A DNA stretch of 13,412 nucleotides from the NCBI GenBank assembly GCA_018700215.1, contig JABIST010000228.1, forward strand, positions 1 through 13,412, read 5' to 3'. The stretch is from Dehalococcoidia bacterium. GTDB taxonomy: Bacteria > Chloroflexota > Dehalococcoidia > UBA2979. Position 1 is the stretch's first letter. Every line of letters begins with the position of its first letter. Under the pieces are notes generated by a model. The model did no database searches, was not told the origin of the DNA, and saw nothing but the letters and a program-made list of their open reading frames with translations. Of this stretch, positions 1 to 6,691 are shown piece after piece. A program made the position numbers and the translations under genes.

Positions 1-173
1 CACAACTACCCGCACGGTCACTCGCCGACGTGCCGAGCAGCAGAGCCGATGTCCACCGCTCCGCCGTCCGCGCCGAAACCGGATCGGCTGGCGACTGATC
101 CAGTGACTGGCACCCACCGCTAGGGCACTGTTGATACGACATAACGACCGTCTGGCACTGGAAGGAGCTATCG
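1..173. other. Left-edge leader region, no intact gene
   Basis: No complete gene is visible. Plus-strand frame 1 is open from the window edge to a TAG at 121-123 (about 40 codons). It could be the tail of a gene starting outside the window, but its third-codon positions are mixed and it matches nothing I recognise. The final 50 bases carry the leader of the gene at 174, including a short AT-richer patch (about 131-146) that would be the most likely promoter area. I could not fit a convincing -35/-10 pair to it. Confidence 0.3.
161..167 (+). promoter_or_regulatory. Shine-Dalgarno site for the LicD-like gene
   Basis: GAAGGAG lies 6 nt before the ATG at 174. This strong site fixes the start of the LicD-like gene, and no competing in-frame start with a comparable site is seen upstream. 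Confidence 0.75.
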
Positions 174-1100
174 ATGTCCGCAGACCCACCCATCGCCGCC
201 ACCGACGAAGAAAACGCCGCGATCATGCAGCACATCGAACGCACCATCCCGCCCATGGACATCGGCGACGCCGCGAAGCTCCTCCTCGAGGCGAAGCAGA
301 TCTTCGATGACCACGGCATCGTCTTCTTCCTCCGGCAGGGCACCTGCCTCGGCGCCTACCGCGACAACGAACTCATCCCCTGGGACGACGACCTCGACCT
401 CGGCTCCATCATCGATATGCACGGCTTCACCGATGAGCAGGTCGATCCCGTCGTCGAAGCCTTCCGTGCCAACGACTGCTACGTCGATGTGAAGCGCGAC
501 GGCCTCTACACCGACGTCCGCATCATGAAGTACAAGATCCGCATCGATTGGCAGTGCTACCGCGTCGTCAAAGGCACCATCGCCCACTACCCCGGCGTCC
601 CCTTCCCCATCTCCCTCTTCGAGCAGTTCGAAGAAGCCGAACTCCTCGGCACCACCTTCCGAGTCCCCAGCCCTCCCGAGCAGTACCTCACCTACAAGTA
701 CGGCCCAGACTGGCGCACCCCCAAACAAGTCGGCTACGAAAAAGACGTCCTGGACCACATGCCATCAGGCTCTGTCCCCGGCCGCGCCGGCCCCATCAAG
801 CAGTGGCTCTCCGTCAGGTTCTCCCCTTCGCGCACCGGCAGCCTGCTCGTCCTCGACACCAACGACCAGCCCGTCGCGGGTGCCGAGGTGCACATCGCCG
901 GCATCACCCGTACCCGCACCAACCGTCGGGGTGTCGCAAAGTTCTACCTCCCCAACGCCGGCAACTACGCCGTCGCCATCACCGCCAACGGCACCGAAGA
1001 AGTCCTCTATGAAGAAGCCCTCACCCCCGGCGGCGCCTGGGTCTACCGCCCCGACCCCGAAAACCCCGCCGGCCGCTACTTCGCCCTCACCAACCAGTAG
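174..1100 (+). CDS. LicD-family (phosphocholine/nucleotidyl-type) transferase with C-terminal carboxypeptidase-regulatory-like domain
   Basis: Residues 36-185 form a LicD/fukutin-related domain. The signature GTCLGAYR (56-63) is followed by the acidic cluster IPWDDDLDLG (68-77), matching the GT-LGA-R...PWDDDxD core of the family. A second acidic position (D125) and the YLTYKYGPDWRTPK block (171-184) resemble the conserved C-terminal part of LicD domains. Family members transfer phosphocholine or other phospho-substituents onto surface glycans or teichoic acids; the substrate here cannot be read. Residues about 221-285 (GSLLVLDTNDQPVAGAEVHI onward, then GVAKFYLPNAGNYAVAI) look like a CarboxypepD_reg/Cna-B-type beta-sandwich, an unusual attachment for LicD. 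There is no signal peptide or membrane segment, so the enzyme should be cytoplasmic. It is 308 residues long and starts at ATG 174 behind GAAGGAG. The next gene follows after 45 bp on the same strand, so co-transcription is possible. The LicD call is firm; the role of the extra domain is unknown. Confidence 0.85.
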   Translation: MSADPPIAATDEENAAIMQHIERTIPPMDIGDAAKLLLEAKQIFDDHGIVFFLRQGTCLGAYRDNELIPWDDDLDLGSIIDMHGFTDEQVDPVVEAFRANDCYVDVKRDGLYTDVRIMKYKIRIDWQCYRVVKGTIAHYPGVPFPISLFEQFEEAELLGTTFRVPSPPEQYLTYKYGPDWRTPKQVGYEKDVLDHMPSGSVPGRAGPIKQWLSVRFSPSRTGSLLVLDTNDQPVAGAEVHIAGITRTRTNRRGVAKFYLPNAGNYAVAITANGTEEVLYEEALTPGGAWVYRPDPENPAGRYFALTNQ

Positions 1101-1145
1101 CTGGCCGAGCACGCACACCCAGGCACCGACGAAGGCAGGCGCACG

Positions 1146-2069
1146 ATGAAAGCCGCATACATCGACGAACACGGTGGCCCCGACGTACTCAAGTACGGCG
1201 ACCTCCCCGATCCCGTGCCGGCTTCCGATGAGATCGTCGTCGACATCCACTCCGCCAGCGTCAACGGCGCCGACTGGAAGGTCCGATCCGGCGGAGCCAA
1301 CCCGAAGACCGATTTCCCCTACATCCTCGGCCGCGACTTCTCAGGCATCGTCAGTGCCGTCGGCGACGCCGTCGATGATCTCAAGGTCGGCGATTCAGTC
1401 TTCGCGGTCTGCGACGCCGGCCTCGAAGGTGCCTACGCCGAAAAGATCGCCATCAAAGCCGCCATCGTCGCCAAGAAGCCCGACGCCATCGCCCACGCCG
1501 ATGCGGCAGCGCTCGCCCTCGCCGGCCTCACCGCCCTCATCTCCATCGAGGACACCCTCCACCTCGCCTCCGGCGAAACCATCCTCATCCAGGGCGGCGC
1601 CGGCGGCGTCGCCAGCATCGCTATCGAGCTGGCCAAACACTTCGGTGCGCACGTCATCACCACGGCAAGTGCCGCGAACCACGACTACGTCCGCAGCCTC
1701 GGCGCCGACGAAGTCATCAACTACGCCACCCGCGACTTCACCGACATCGGCCAGATCTGCGATGTCGCCTACGACACCGTCGGCGGCGATGTCGGCACAC
1801 GATCCATCGACGTCCTCAAGCCCGGCGGCCGCATCGCCTCCATCGCCGCCGGCCCTGCCGGAGTCGAAACCACCCGCGCAGACGTTACATCCCTCCGCCC
1901 CAACGTCGCCCGCGACCGCCCCCACCTCGAGCGCCTCGTCGACCTCTTCGAAGCCGGCGCCATCCACGCCCCCGAACTCACCCACTACCCGCTCTCGGAA
2001 GCCGTCGCCGCACACGTCATCAGCGAAGGCCGCCACCTCCGCGGCAAGCTCGTCTTCGACGTTCGCTAA
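1146..2069 (+). CDS. Zinc-independent MDR oxidoreductase, NAD(P)H:quinone reductase-like
   Basis: This is a medium-chain dehydrogenase/reductase of 307 residues, the usual length for the quinone-oxidoreductase branch. The N-terminal GroES-like part has SVNGADWKVRSGG (38-50), LGRDFSGIVSAVG (61-73) and LKVGDSVFAV (79-88). The Rossmann part has the nucleotide-binding loop IQGGAGGVAS (148-157), then LGADEVINY (185-193) and a C-terminal HLRGKLVF motif. The catalytic-zinc cysteine/histidine set of alcohol dehydrogenases and the structural-zinc cysteine cluster are absent, which supports NAD(P)H-dependent reduction of quinones or alpha,beta-unsaturated carbonyls rather than alcohol oxidation. Substrate specificity cannot be told. 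It starts at ATG 1146 behind a moderate AAGGCAGG site. It lies 45 bp after the LicD-like gene and may share its transcript. Its end faces the giant minus-strand gene at a distance of 80 bp. Confidence 0.9.
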   Translation: MKAAYIDEHGGPDVLKYGDLPDPVPASDEIVVDIHSASVNGADWKVRSGGANPKTDFPYILGRDFSGIVSAVGDAVDDLKVGDSVFAVCDAGLEGAYAEKIAIKAAIVAKKPDAIAHADAAALALAGLTALISIEDTLHLASGETILIQGGAGGVASIAIELAKHFGAHVITTASAANHDYVRSLGADEVINYATRDFTDIGQICDVAYDTVGGDVGTRSIDVLKPGGRIASIAAGPAGVETTRADVTSLRPNVARDRPHLERLVDLFEAGAIHAPELTHYPLSEAVAAHVISEGRHLRGKLVFDVR

Positions 2070-2119
2070 CCCAGGTCCACACGACGCGGCGACCCCTCCG
2101 CCACCGCCGCGATCACCGC

Positions 2120-2151
2120 CCGCGAAGCGTCGACAAGCCTCGAAGAGGCCT
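2120..2151. terminator. Possible hairpin between convergent genes, with GCGAAGCGTCGAC box
   Basis: The 80-bp gap between the convergent genes contains CGCGAAGCGTCGAC (2121-2134) followed by a small perfect hairpin: GCCTC (2137-2141), loop GAA, GAGGC (2145-2149). The hairpin overlaps the stop codon of the minus-strand gene. It could act as a bidirectional terminator, but the stem is only 5 bp and has no T-run. The same box followed by a GAA-loop hairpin recurs at 8663-8690. Confidence 0.3.
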
Positions 2152-5100
2152 ACCTGTGGATCACGATCGAGCCTCCGCCGATCGCAGTCGCCAGCGGCGT
2201 TCCATCGTCACTCCCCGCCTGGTTGTCGTAGACCACGATGTCGGTCGCGACGTCCCAGATCTTGATCCGGAACCGCTCGACTCCCCCGCCACCCGGCAGA
2301 TCACCATCGACCGCCGTCAGCAAGAACCCGTAGTCGCCCGCGCCATTAATCACTCCCGTTCCCTTGAACTGCGCGCGAGCGCCTCCCACCACCAGCCATT
2401 GGTAGTCCTCGCTGTGGAAATTGAAGTCGGCCGCGCGGAATCGGAAGTCTGTGTTCCCGCTCGGCACCGTCGCGCCCCTCCGGTATCGCGATACGAACCC
2501 GAACGTCGCTCGCCCAACCACGTCCGTGTCCGATGCATCCTCCGGCGTGTACGCCCCCGTCGGCGAGTCGATCCACCCGCCGCCAGTCACGAACCCCGCC
2601 TCCGCGTCGTACGCCACGACGAACTCAAACACCGACTCGTCCCACGTCCCGAAGTCGTCCGTCACCCGCAGCGTCACCCCGTACACCCCCGCCGAGGTGT
2701 AGACATGCGTCGACGCCGTGCTGCGTGTCCCGGTCGGCTCCACCAGCACAACCTCGCTGCTCCCGTCGCCCCAATCCCACGTCGCCGTGTGACTATCCAG
2801 CGTGTCCGGATCCGTGAACGTCGCCGAGGCATGCACCACTGTCTCCACCGATACCGGGTCGAGCGGCGCGTCGATCGGGCCAACCTCTGGCGGCGTGTTC
2901 ATCGGTGCCAGGGCCACGTCCAGCGTGTATTCCTGCTCGTACTCCACGCTGAACGGAATCTCGCTCGGCCAGTGGGTCGTCGGAGCCATCGTCTCGAAGA
3001 AGCGCAGCGTGTGGGTGCCCCCGTGCAACCACAGTTCGTAATTCCCGTCGCCGTACCACCACAGGTTCGGCGGCTGCCCAGAAGGTCCGCCGGTTGCCTG
3101 CGCGGCAATCGCCGCCAGCACCTCGCCGGTCCGCTCTCCGGTCACCACACCCGAGACGCGCGCCAGCCGCACCAGCGACGCATTGATGCCGCCCGTATCG
3201 GCTCCCTCACCCACCGAGACGTGGTTCAGCAGGTCGCCGTTGCTGCTGCGCATCGTCGCCGACCATGAACTGCCCGCCGGCACGGGGAGCTCCGGGTAGA
3301 CCTCCTCCAGGTACGGCAGCCGTTTGAAGTTCGTCAGTGGGCCAATCGTGTTCGTCCTGAACACCACGCGGTAGAAGTCCAGTGCCACCAGTCCGCCTAC
3401 CTCGTACGTACCGTCAGCCGCACTCAGCGTGCTCCCCTTCGGCGTCCAGTAGTTCTGGTAGTCGCACAGCCAGCTGTTCCCGCAGCGCCACACCTCCACG
3501 TTCACCCCACCGATGCCCACACCGTCCGCGTCCGTCACCGTCCCGCTGATCGACCCTCGACGACTCCGCAGCGACGCATCGATGTTCGGCGTCACACGCT
3601 CGTTCACCGTCGCCACATCCGAGGCGTCCCCGATCGTCGCCACGTCGTCGTAGTACTCACCAAACCAGTCCGCTGATTGCTGGAACTGGATCCGATAGTT
3701 CCCCGTCGGCAGCCCAAGTATCCTGTAGTCGCCGTCGCCGCTGGTGTGCGCTGCCCCCGCTACCGTCCAACCGCCACTGCCGTCGCTGGCCCAGGCCGTC
3801 ACCGAGATGTTGTACAGCCCGCTGGTCCCGTCATCGCCGGCCACGTGCCCGGTGATCTCACCGGCGCGCACCAGCACCGCATCAACGCCCGTCACCAGAT
3901 CGCCGTGTTCCACCGTGAACGTGGTCGCGCCCAGCTCGGTCGGCATGTTGTGATACCACTCCGTGACGTAGTAATAGTGGCTGAACCGCACCGTGTACGT
4001 GCCTGGATCGAGCGGCGCGATCGTGTAGGTCCCGTTCCAATCCGTCCAGGCCGAACGGCTGCCCACCCGCACATCCACGTTCGCAATCGGGTCGCCAGCA
4101 GCGTCCACCACCCTGCCGCTGATCTTCGCCGTCGGCACCAGCGTCACGTCCAGCGTGACTTCGTCCTCGTACGCCACCGACTGAGGAACCGTGATCCCAA
4201 AGTAGTTGGTGTTCCCAACCCACCCCTGGTCTCGGAACGTGATCTGGTAGTCGTCCGGGTGCAACCACAGGTCATAGCGCCCCGCCGCGTCCGTCACGTC
4301 CGTTCGATTCAGCGGAGGCCACCACGTCCACGTCGGCACCGTCCCCTCCGCGATCACCGCGAGCCCCTCGATCGGCAACCCCGTTCGATCGTCCGTCGCC
4401 ACCCCCGTCACATGCCCCAGCCGAACCAGCGACGCACGGATGCCCGTCACTGCCTCCGCCTCACCCACCGCAACGGCGGCCGCGTCAGGCCCGACGAGCG
4501 CCGTACCCCAGGCGCTGTTCGAAGTGACCGCCAGCTCGGGGTAGACCTCGCGCAGGTAGTGCCACGGCGCGGGCCCCACCGTGTACGTGACGCGGTAGCT
4601 GCCCGCCGGAAGGTCGCCAATCGTGTAGCTGCCGTCAGTGGCGGTGTACGCGCTGCCGATCACCTTCCAGTTGTTGTTGAACGAGCTGCAGTAGTACGAA
4701 CACTGGTAGGCCTGCACCTCCACTCGATCCAGCCCCACCGACGCCGAATCCGTTACCACCCCGCCGATCGATCCACGGCGGCTGCTCAGCACCGCATCAA
4801 TGTTCGGCGTCACCGTCTCGTTCACCGTCGCCACGTCCAAGCCCAGCTCAATCGTCGCCACGTCGTCGTAGTACTCCCCGAACCAGCCCGCATTCTGGAG
4901 GAACCAGACGCGGTAGTTACCCGTCGGCAGCCCCACGATCGTGTAGTTCCCGTTGGAATCGCTGTAACCGCTGAGAGACACCGTCCAGACTCCGCCCACG
5001 TTTGCATAGGCGTACGCCGCCATGCCCTGAAGCGGTGAGCCATCCTCGCCGATGATCGTCCCGCTGATCGCCCCCGCCCGCGTCAGCACCGCATCGATGC

Positions 5101-6112
5101 CCGCCACCGCATCCCCGTACCCAAGCGACAGCGAGGTCGCTCCCGTCTCATCCGATGCGTTGTCGTACCACTCGATCACATACTCGGTGCGACGGAACTG
5201 AACCGTGTAACTGCCGGGCTGCAGATACGTCAGCTCGTAGCTGCCATCCGCGGCCGTGAAGGTGTTCCTGCCGGTCGTTGAAACCTGGACGTTCGAAAGC
5301 GGAATCCCACCCCCGTCCGTCACCGTCCCGCTGATCGTCGCCGCTGGCTGCAGCGCCTGATCCAGCGTCAACTCATCCCCGTACGTCACCGCCTGACCCG
5401 CAACCGCGACAGCGAAGTAGTCAGTGGTGCTCCCCCATCCCGGGGCGAACGAGATCCCATACGTGTCCTCGAACAGCCACAGATCGTAGCGTCCCGCCGC
5501 GTCCGTGATGTCCGTCCGCAGGATCGGCGGCGTCCACGTCCACGGCGACACCGCCCCCGTCGCCACCACCGAAATCCCCGAGGCAGGTAGCCCCGTCTGC
5601 GCGTTCGTCACCACCCCCGTCACATGCCCCATCCGCACCAGCGACGCATCGATCCCCGTCACCGCCACCCCGTCGCCCACCACCACGTCCCCGACGCCAT
5701 CGCCGACGATCGCCGCCTTCCACTCGTTCAGCGTCGTTGTCGCGGTGTTCGGGTACACCTCCCACAGATAGTTCCACGGCGCCGGTCCGTTCCGGTAGGC
5801 GACGCGGTAGTTGCCCGCCGCCAGCCCGCTGATCGTGTAGCTACCGTCGGCGCCCGTGCTAGTCGTGCCAATCTTGTCCCAATACGAGAAGTAGTCGCAG
5901 TACACGCCGCTGTACCGGCACTTGTAGGCCTCCACCTGCACTCCACTCAGCGCCACGCCGCCCGCACCCGTCACCACACCGCTGATCGAACCCGGCGTCT
6001 GTGCCGAGATCGCCGGTAACGACAGCCCCCCCGCCACCCCAATCATCAGAACCAGCAGCGCGATGCCGGAAACCAGTCGAGTACTCATCAGTGATTGTTT
6101 TCCGTTGGACAC
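2150..6112 (-). CDS. Giant secreted protein: ten carboxypeptidase-regulatory-like modules, PKD domain, C-terminal VTGGGWI domain
   Basis: The protein has 1320 residues from GTG 6112. An N-terminal signal peptide (hydrophobic core IALLVLMIGVAGGLSL, about residues 17-32) ends in AISA|Q. Residues 41-1070 are ten beta-sandwich modules of the CarboxypepD_reg/SdrD-B type, each with the ISGxVTD...GxYxIxGLxxGxYxVxF pattern. They form super-repeats at 41-446, 447-852 and a partial 853-1070. Residues 1073-1168 are a PKD domain (WDWGDG 1112-1117). Residues 1172-1320 are a domain beginning AGFVTGGGWI and ending GGGSIVIHR, which I believe corresponds to the domain called post-COAP-1 in some annotations. 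There is no LPXTG, transmembrane or PEP-CTERM anchor, so it is probably released or surface-bound by an unknown route; an adhesin or matrix role is inference. An alternative start, ATG 6088 (residue 9), gives a cleaner signal peptide and forms a TGATG overlap with a small upstream ORF. GTG 6112 has a GGAGGG site, but about 12 nt away. The start is unsettled. Confidence 0.88.
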   Translation of the reverse strand: MSNGKQSLMSTRLVSGIALLVLMIGVAGGLSLPAISAQTPGSISGVVTGAGGVALSGVQVEAYKCRYSGVYCDYFSYWDKIGTTSTGADGSYTISGLAAGNYRVAYRNGPAPWNYLWEVYPNTATTTLNEWKAAIVGDGVGDVVVGDGVAVTGIDASLVRMGHVTGVVTNAQTGLPASGISVVATGAVSPWTWTPPILRTDITDAAGRYDLWLFEDTYGISFAPGWGSTTDYFAVAVAGQAVTYGDELTLDQALQPAATISGTVTDGGGIPLSNVQVSTTGRNTFTAADGSYELTYLQPGSYTVQFRRTEYVIEWYDNASDETGATSLSLGYGDAVAGIDAVLTRAGAISGTIIGEDGSPLQGMAAYAYANVGGVWTVSLSGYSDSNGNYTIVGLPTGNYRVWFLQNAGWFGEYYDDVATIELGLDVATVNETVTPNIDAVLSSRRGSIGGVVTDSASVGLDRVEVQAYQCSYYCSSFNNNWKVIGSAYTATDGSYTIGDLPAGSYRVTYTVGPAPWHYLREVYPELAVTSNSAWGTALVGPDAAAVAVGEAEAVTGIRASLVRLGHVTGVATDDRTGLPIEGLAVIAEGTVPTWTWWPPLNRTDVTDAAGRYDLWLHPDDYQITFRDQGWVGNTNYFGITVPQSVAYEDEVTLDVTLVPTAKISGRVVDAAGDPIANVDVRVGSRSAWTDWNGTYTIAPLDPGTYTVRFSHYYYVTEWYHNMPTELGATTFTVEHGDLVTGVDAVLVRAGEITGHVAGDDGTSGLYNISVTAWASDGSGGWTVAGAAHTSGDGDYRILGLPTGNYRIQFQQSADWFGEYYDDVATIGDASDVATVNERVTPNIDASLRSRRGSISGTVTDADGVGIGGVNVEVWRCGNSWLCDYQNYWTPKGSTLSAADGTYEVGGLVALDFYRVVFRTNTIGPLTNFKRLPYLEEVYPELPVPAGSSWSATMRSSNGDLLNHVSVGEGADTGGINASLVRLARVSGVVTGERTGEVLAAIAAQATGGPSGQPPNLWWYGDGNYELWLHGGTHTLRFFETMAPTTHWPSEIPFSVEYEQEYTLDVALAPMNTPPEVGPIDAPLDPVSVETVVHASATFTDPDTLDSHTATWDWGDGSSEVVLVEPTGTRSTASTHVYTSAGVYGVTLRVTDDFGTWDESVFEFVVAYDAEAGFVTGGGWIDSPTGAYTPEDASDTDVVGRATFGFVSRYRRGATVPSGNTDFRFRAADFNFHSEDYQWLVVGGARAQFKGTGVINGAGDYGFLLTAVDGDLPGGGGVERFRIKIWDVATDIVVYDNQAGSDDGTPLATAIGGGSIVIHR
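2903..3556 (-). repeat. Partial super-repeat, copy 3 (A and B modules only)
   Basis: It encodes residues 853-1070: an A module (starts GSISGTVTDADG, cysteines C877/C883, enlarged by about 10 residues) and a shorter, more divergent B module (VSGVVTGERTG... NYELWLHGG). The C and D modules are missing, and the PKD domain follows directly. Confidence 0.8.
3557..4774 (-). repeat. 406-codon super-repeat, copy 2
   Basis: It encodes residues 447-852: modules A (447-565, cysteines C471/C475), B (566-661, same TDAAGRYDLWL block), C (662-750) and D (751-852, same WFGEYYDDVATI block). A and D differ from copy 1 by two residues each in opposite directions, so the total stays at 406. The two D modules share an almost unbroken DNA stretch (around 3640-3660 and 4850-4874). 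Confidence 0.85.
4775..5992 (-). repeat. 406-codon super-repeat, copy 1
   Basis: It encodes residues 41-446 of the giant protein, four modules in order: A (41-161, starts GSISGVVTG, contains the cysteine pair C65/C72), B (162-257, GHVTGVVT, contains TDAAGRYDLWL), C (258-346, ATISGTVTD) and D (347-446, GAISGTIIG, contains WFGEYYDDVATI). The neighbouring copy has the same module order and the same total length. Confidence 0.85.
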
Positions 6113-6294
6113 GTGTAGTCGCCACCCTCCCTCAGCGAGAGGGCGTGAATCGCATCTCGAACAAGCATCGCCTCGGGCGTCCCACTCCAGCGCCTGACAC
6201 CCAGGGGCGCGGCGCAGGTGGTCGTGATTCGGTCAGTGAGAACAGGGACGACGATCTGCTGGCGGTACGGGCGATCCATCAGGCCGCGGCGCAT
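6088..6294 (-). CDS. Possible small leader gene, 68 codons, translationally coupled to the giant gene
   Basis: An ATG at 6294, preceded at 6 nt by GGGAG, opens a 68-residue frame. It reads DRPYRQQIVVPVLTD near the N-terminus and RDAIHALSLREGGDY near the C-terminus. The stop TGA (6088-6090) overlaps the alternative ATG of the giant gene (6086-6088) by one base, a TGATG arrangement typical of translational coupling. Third-codon positions are GC-rich, as in real genes here. No family is recognised and there is no signal peptide or membrane segment. A perfect AAGGAGG lies further upstream (about 6317-6323) without a start codon at the right distance, so the real start may differ. It could also be a chance ORF in a leader; confidence is low to moderate. 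Confidence 0.35.
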   Translation of the reverse strand: MRRGLMDRPYRQQIVVPVLTDRITTTCAAPLGVRRWSGTPEAMLVRDAIHALSLREGGDYTCPTENNH

Positions 6295-6548
6295 GGCTAG
6301 CTCCCGTCGGACAGCCGCCTCCTTGCGCAATCAATACCTAATTCTTCACCCTTCGTTCACGTTGTCACCAGTGGCCAAAGTCCCGGCGGACTCCTCCTCG
6401 TCTCTCACCGCCCGGGACCGTCGTCCCTATCAACGATGAACCTCCACCCACGCCGTCCACCGAGCCCGCAACCCTCCGAGCCCAATCAGCCCTCCGAGGC
6501 CCCGCCCCCGACTCAGCCCTTGCGACCACCGGCCGCGAAGCGTCCATC

Positions 6549-6591
6549 GAGCCCCGCAGGAGCCCCGCAGGAGCCCCACAGAGGCCCCACG
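6549..6591 (+). repeat. 11-bp tandem repeat, about four copies
   Basis: The unit GAGCCCCGCAG occurs at 6549-6559 and 6560-6570 (identical), then GAGCCCCACAG at 6571-6581 and a decayed fourth copy at 6582-6591. It lies in non-coding DNA about 100 bp before the PHP-fusion gene. Confidence 0.7.
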
Positions 6592-6595
6592 CCCG

Positions 6596-6625
6596 TTGAC
6601 ACTGATACCGTCCCGCTGACAGGAT
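6596..6625 (+). promoter_or_regulatory. Candidate promoter for the PHP-fusion gene
   Basis: A perfect TTGACA -35 (6596-6601) is followed after 18 bp by CAGGAT (6620-6625), a poor -10. The position (about 65 bp before the start codon) is sensible, but the -10 match is weak. Confidence 0.25.
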
Positions 6626-6691
6626 CACGCCCATTCCCCCTCACTCCGGCGGAACGGCGCGCACGACCATCGGCGCGACCGAAAGGACCCC

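Larger units (their letters stand above)
6295..6691. other. Intergenic spacer between divergent units
   Basis: No convincing gene lies here; a proline-rich plus-strand frame across 6436-6747 looks like a shadow of C-rich DNA. The spacer holds an AT-richer patch (6331-6365) suited to a minus-strand promoter for the giant gene. On the minus strand GTGACA, 16 bases, then AAGAAT can be read there, which is a weak match. It also holds one GAAGCGTC box (6537-6544), an 11-bp tandem repeat (6549-6591) and a TTGACA (6596-6601) facing the PHP gene. Confidence 0.5.

Noticed and set aside
107..158. Two CTGGCAC words (107-113 and 152-158) suggesting a sigma-54 promoter
   Set aside because: The required GC element does not occur at the -12 distance from either GG; the second copy also overlaps the ribosome-binding region.
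2156..3268. Plus-strand 370-codon open frame
   Set aside because: It is antisense to the PKD and C-terminal domains of the giant protein and has arginine-rich low-complexity content.
3677..5038. Long open frame of 453 codons on the plus strand opposite the giant gene
   Set aside because: It is arginine/histidine/proline-rich with no domain and mirrors the codon bias of the minus-strand gene; the repeat domains and signal peptide support the minus strand.
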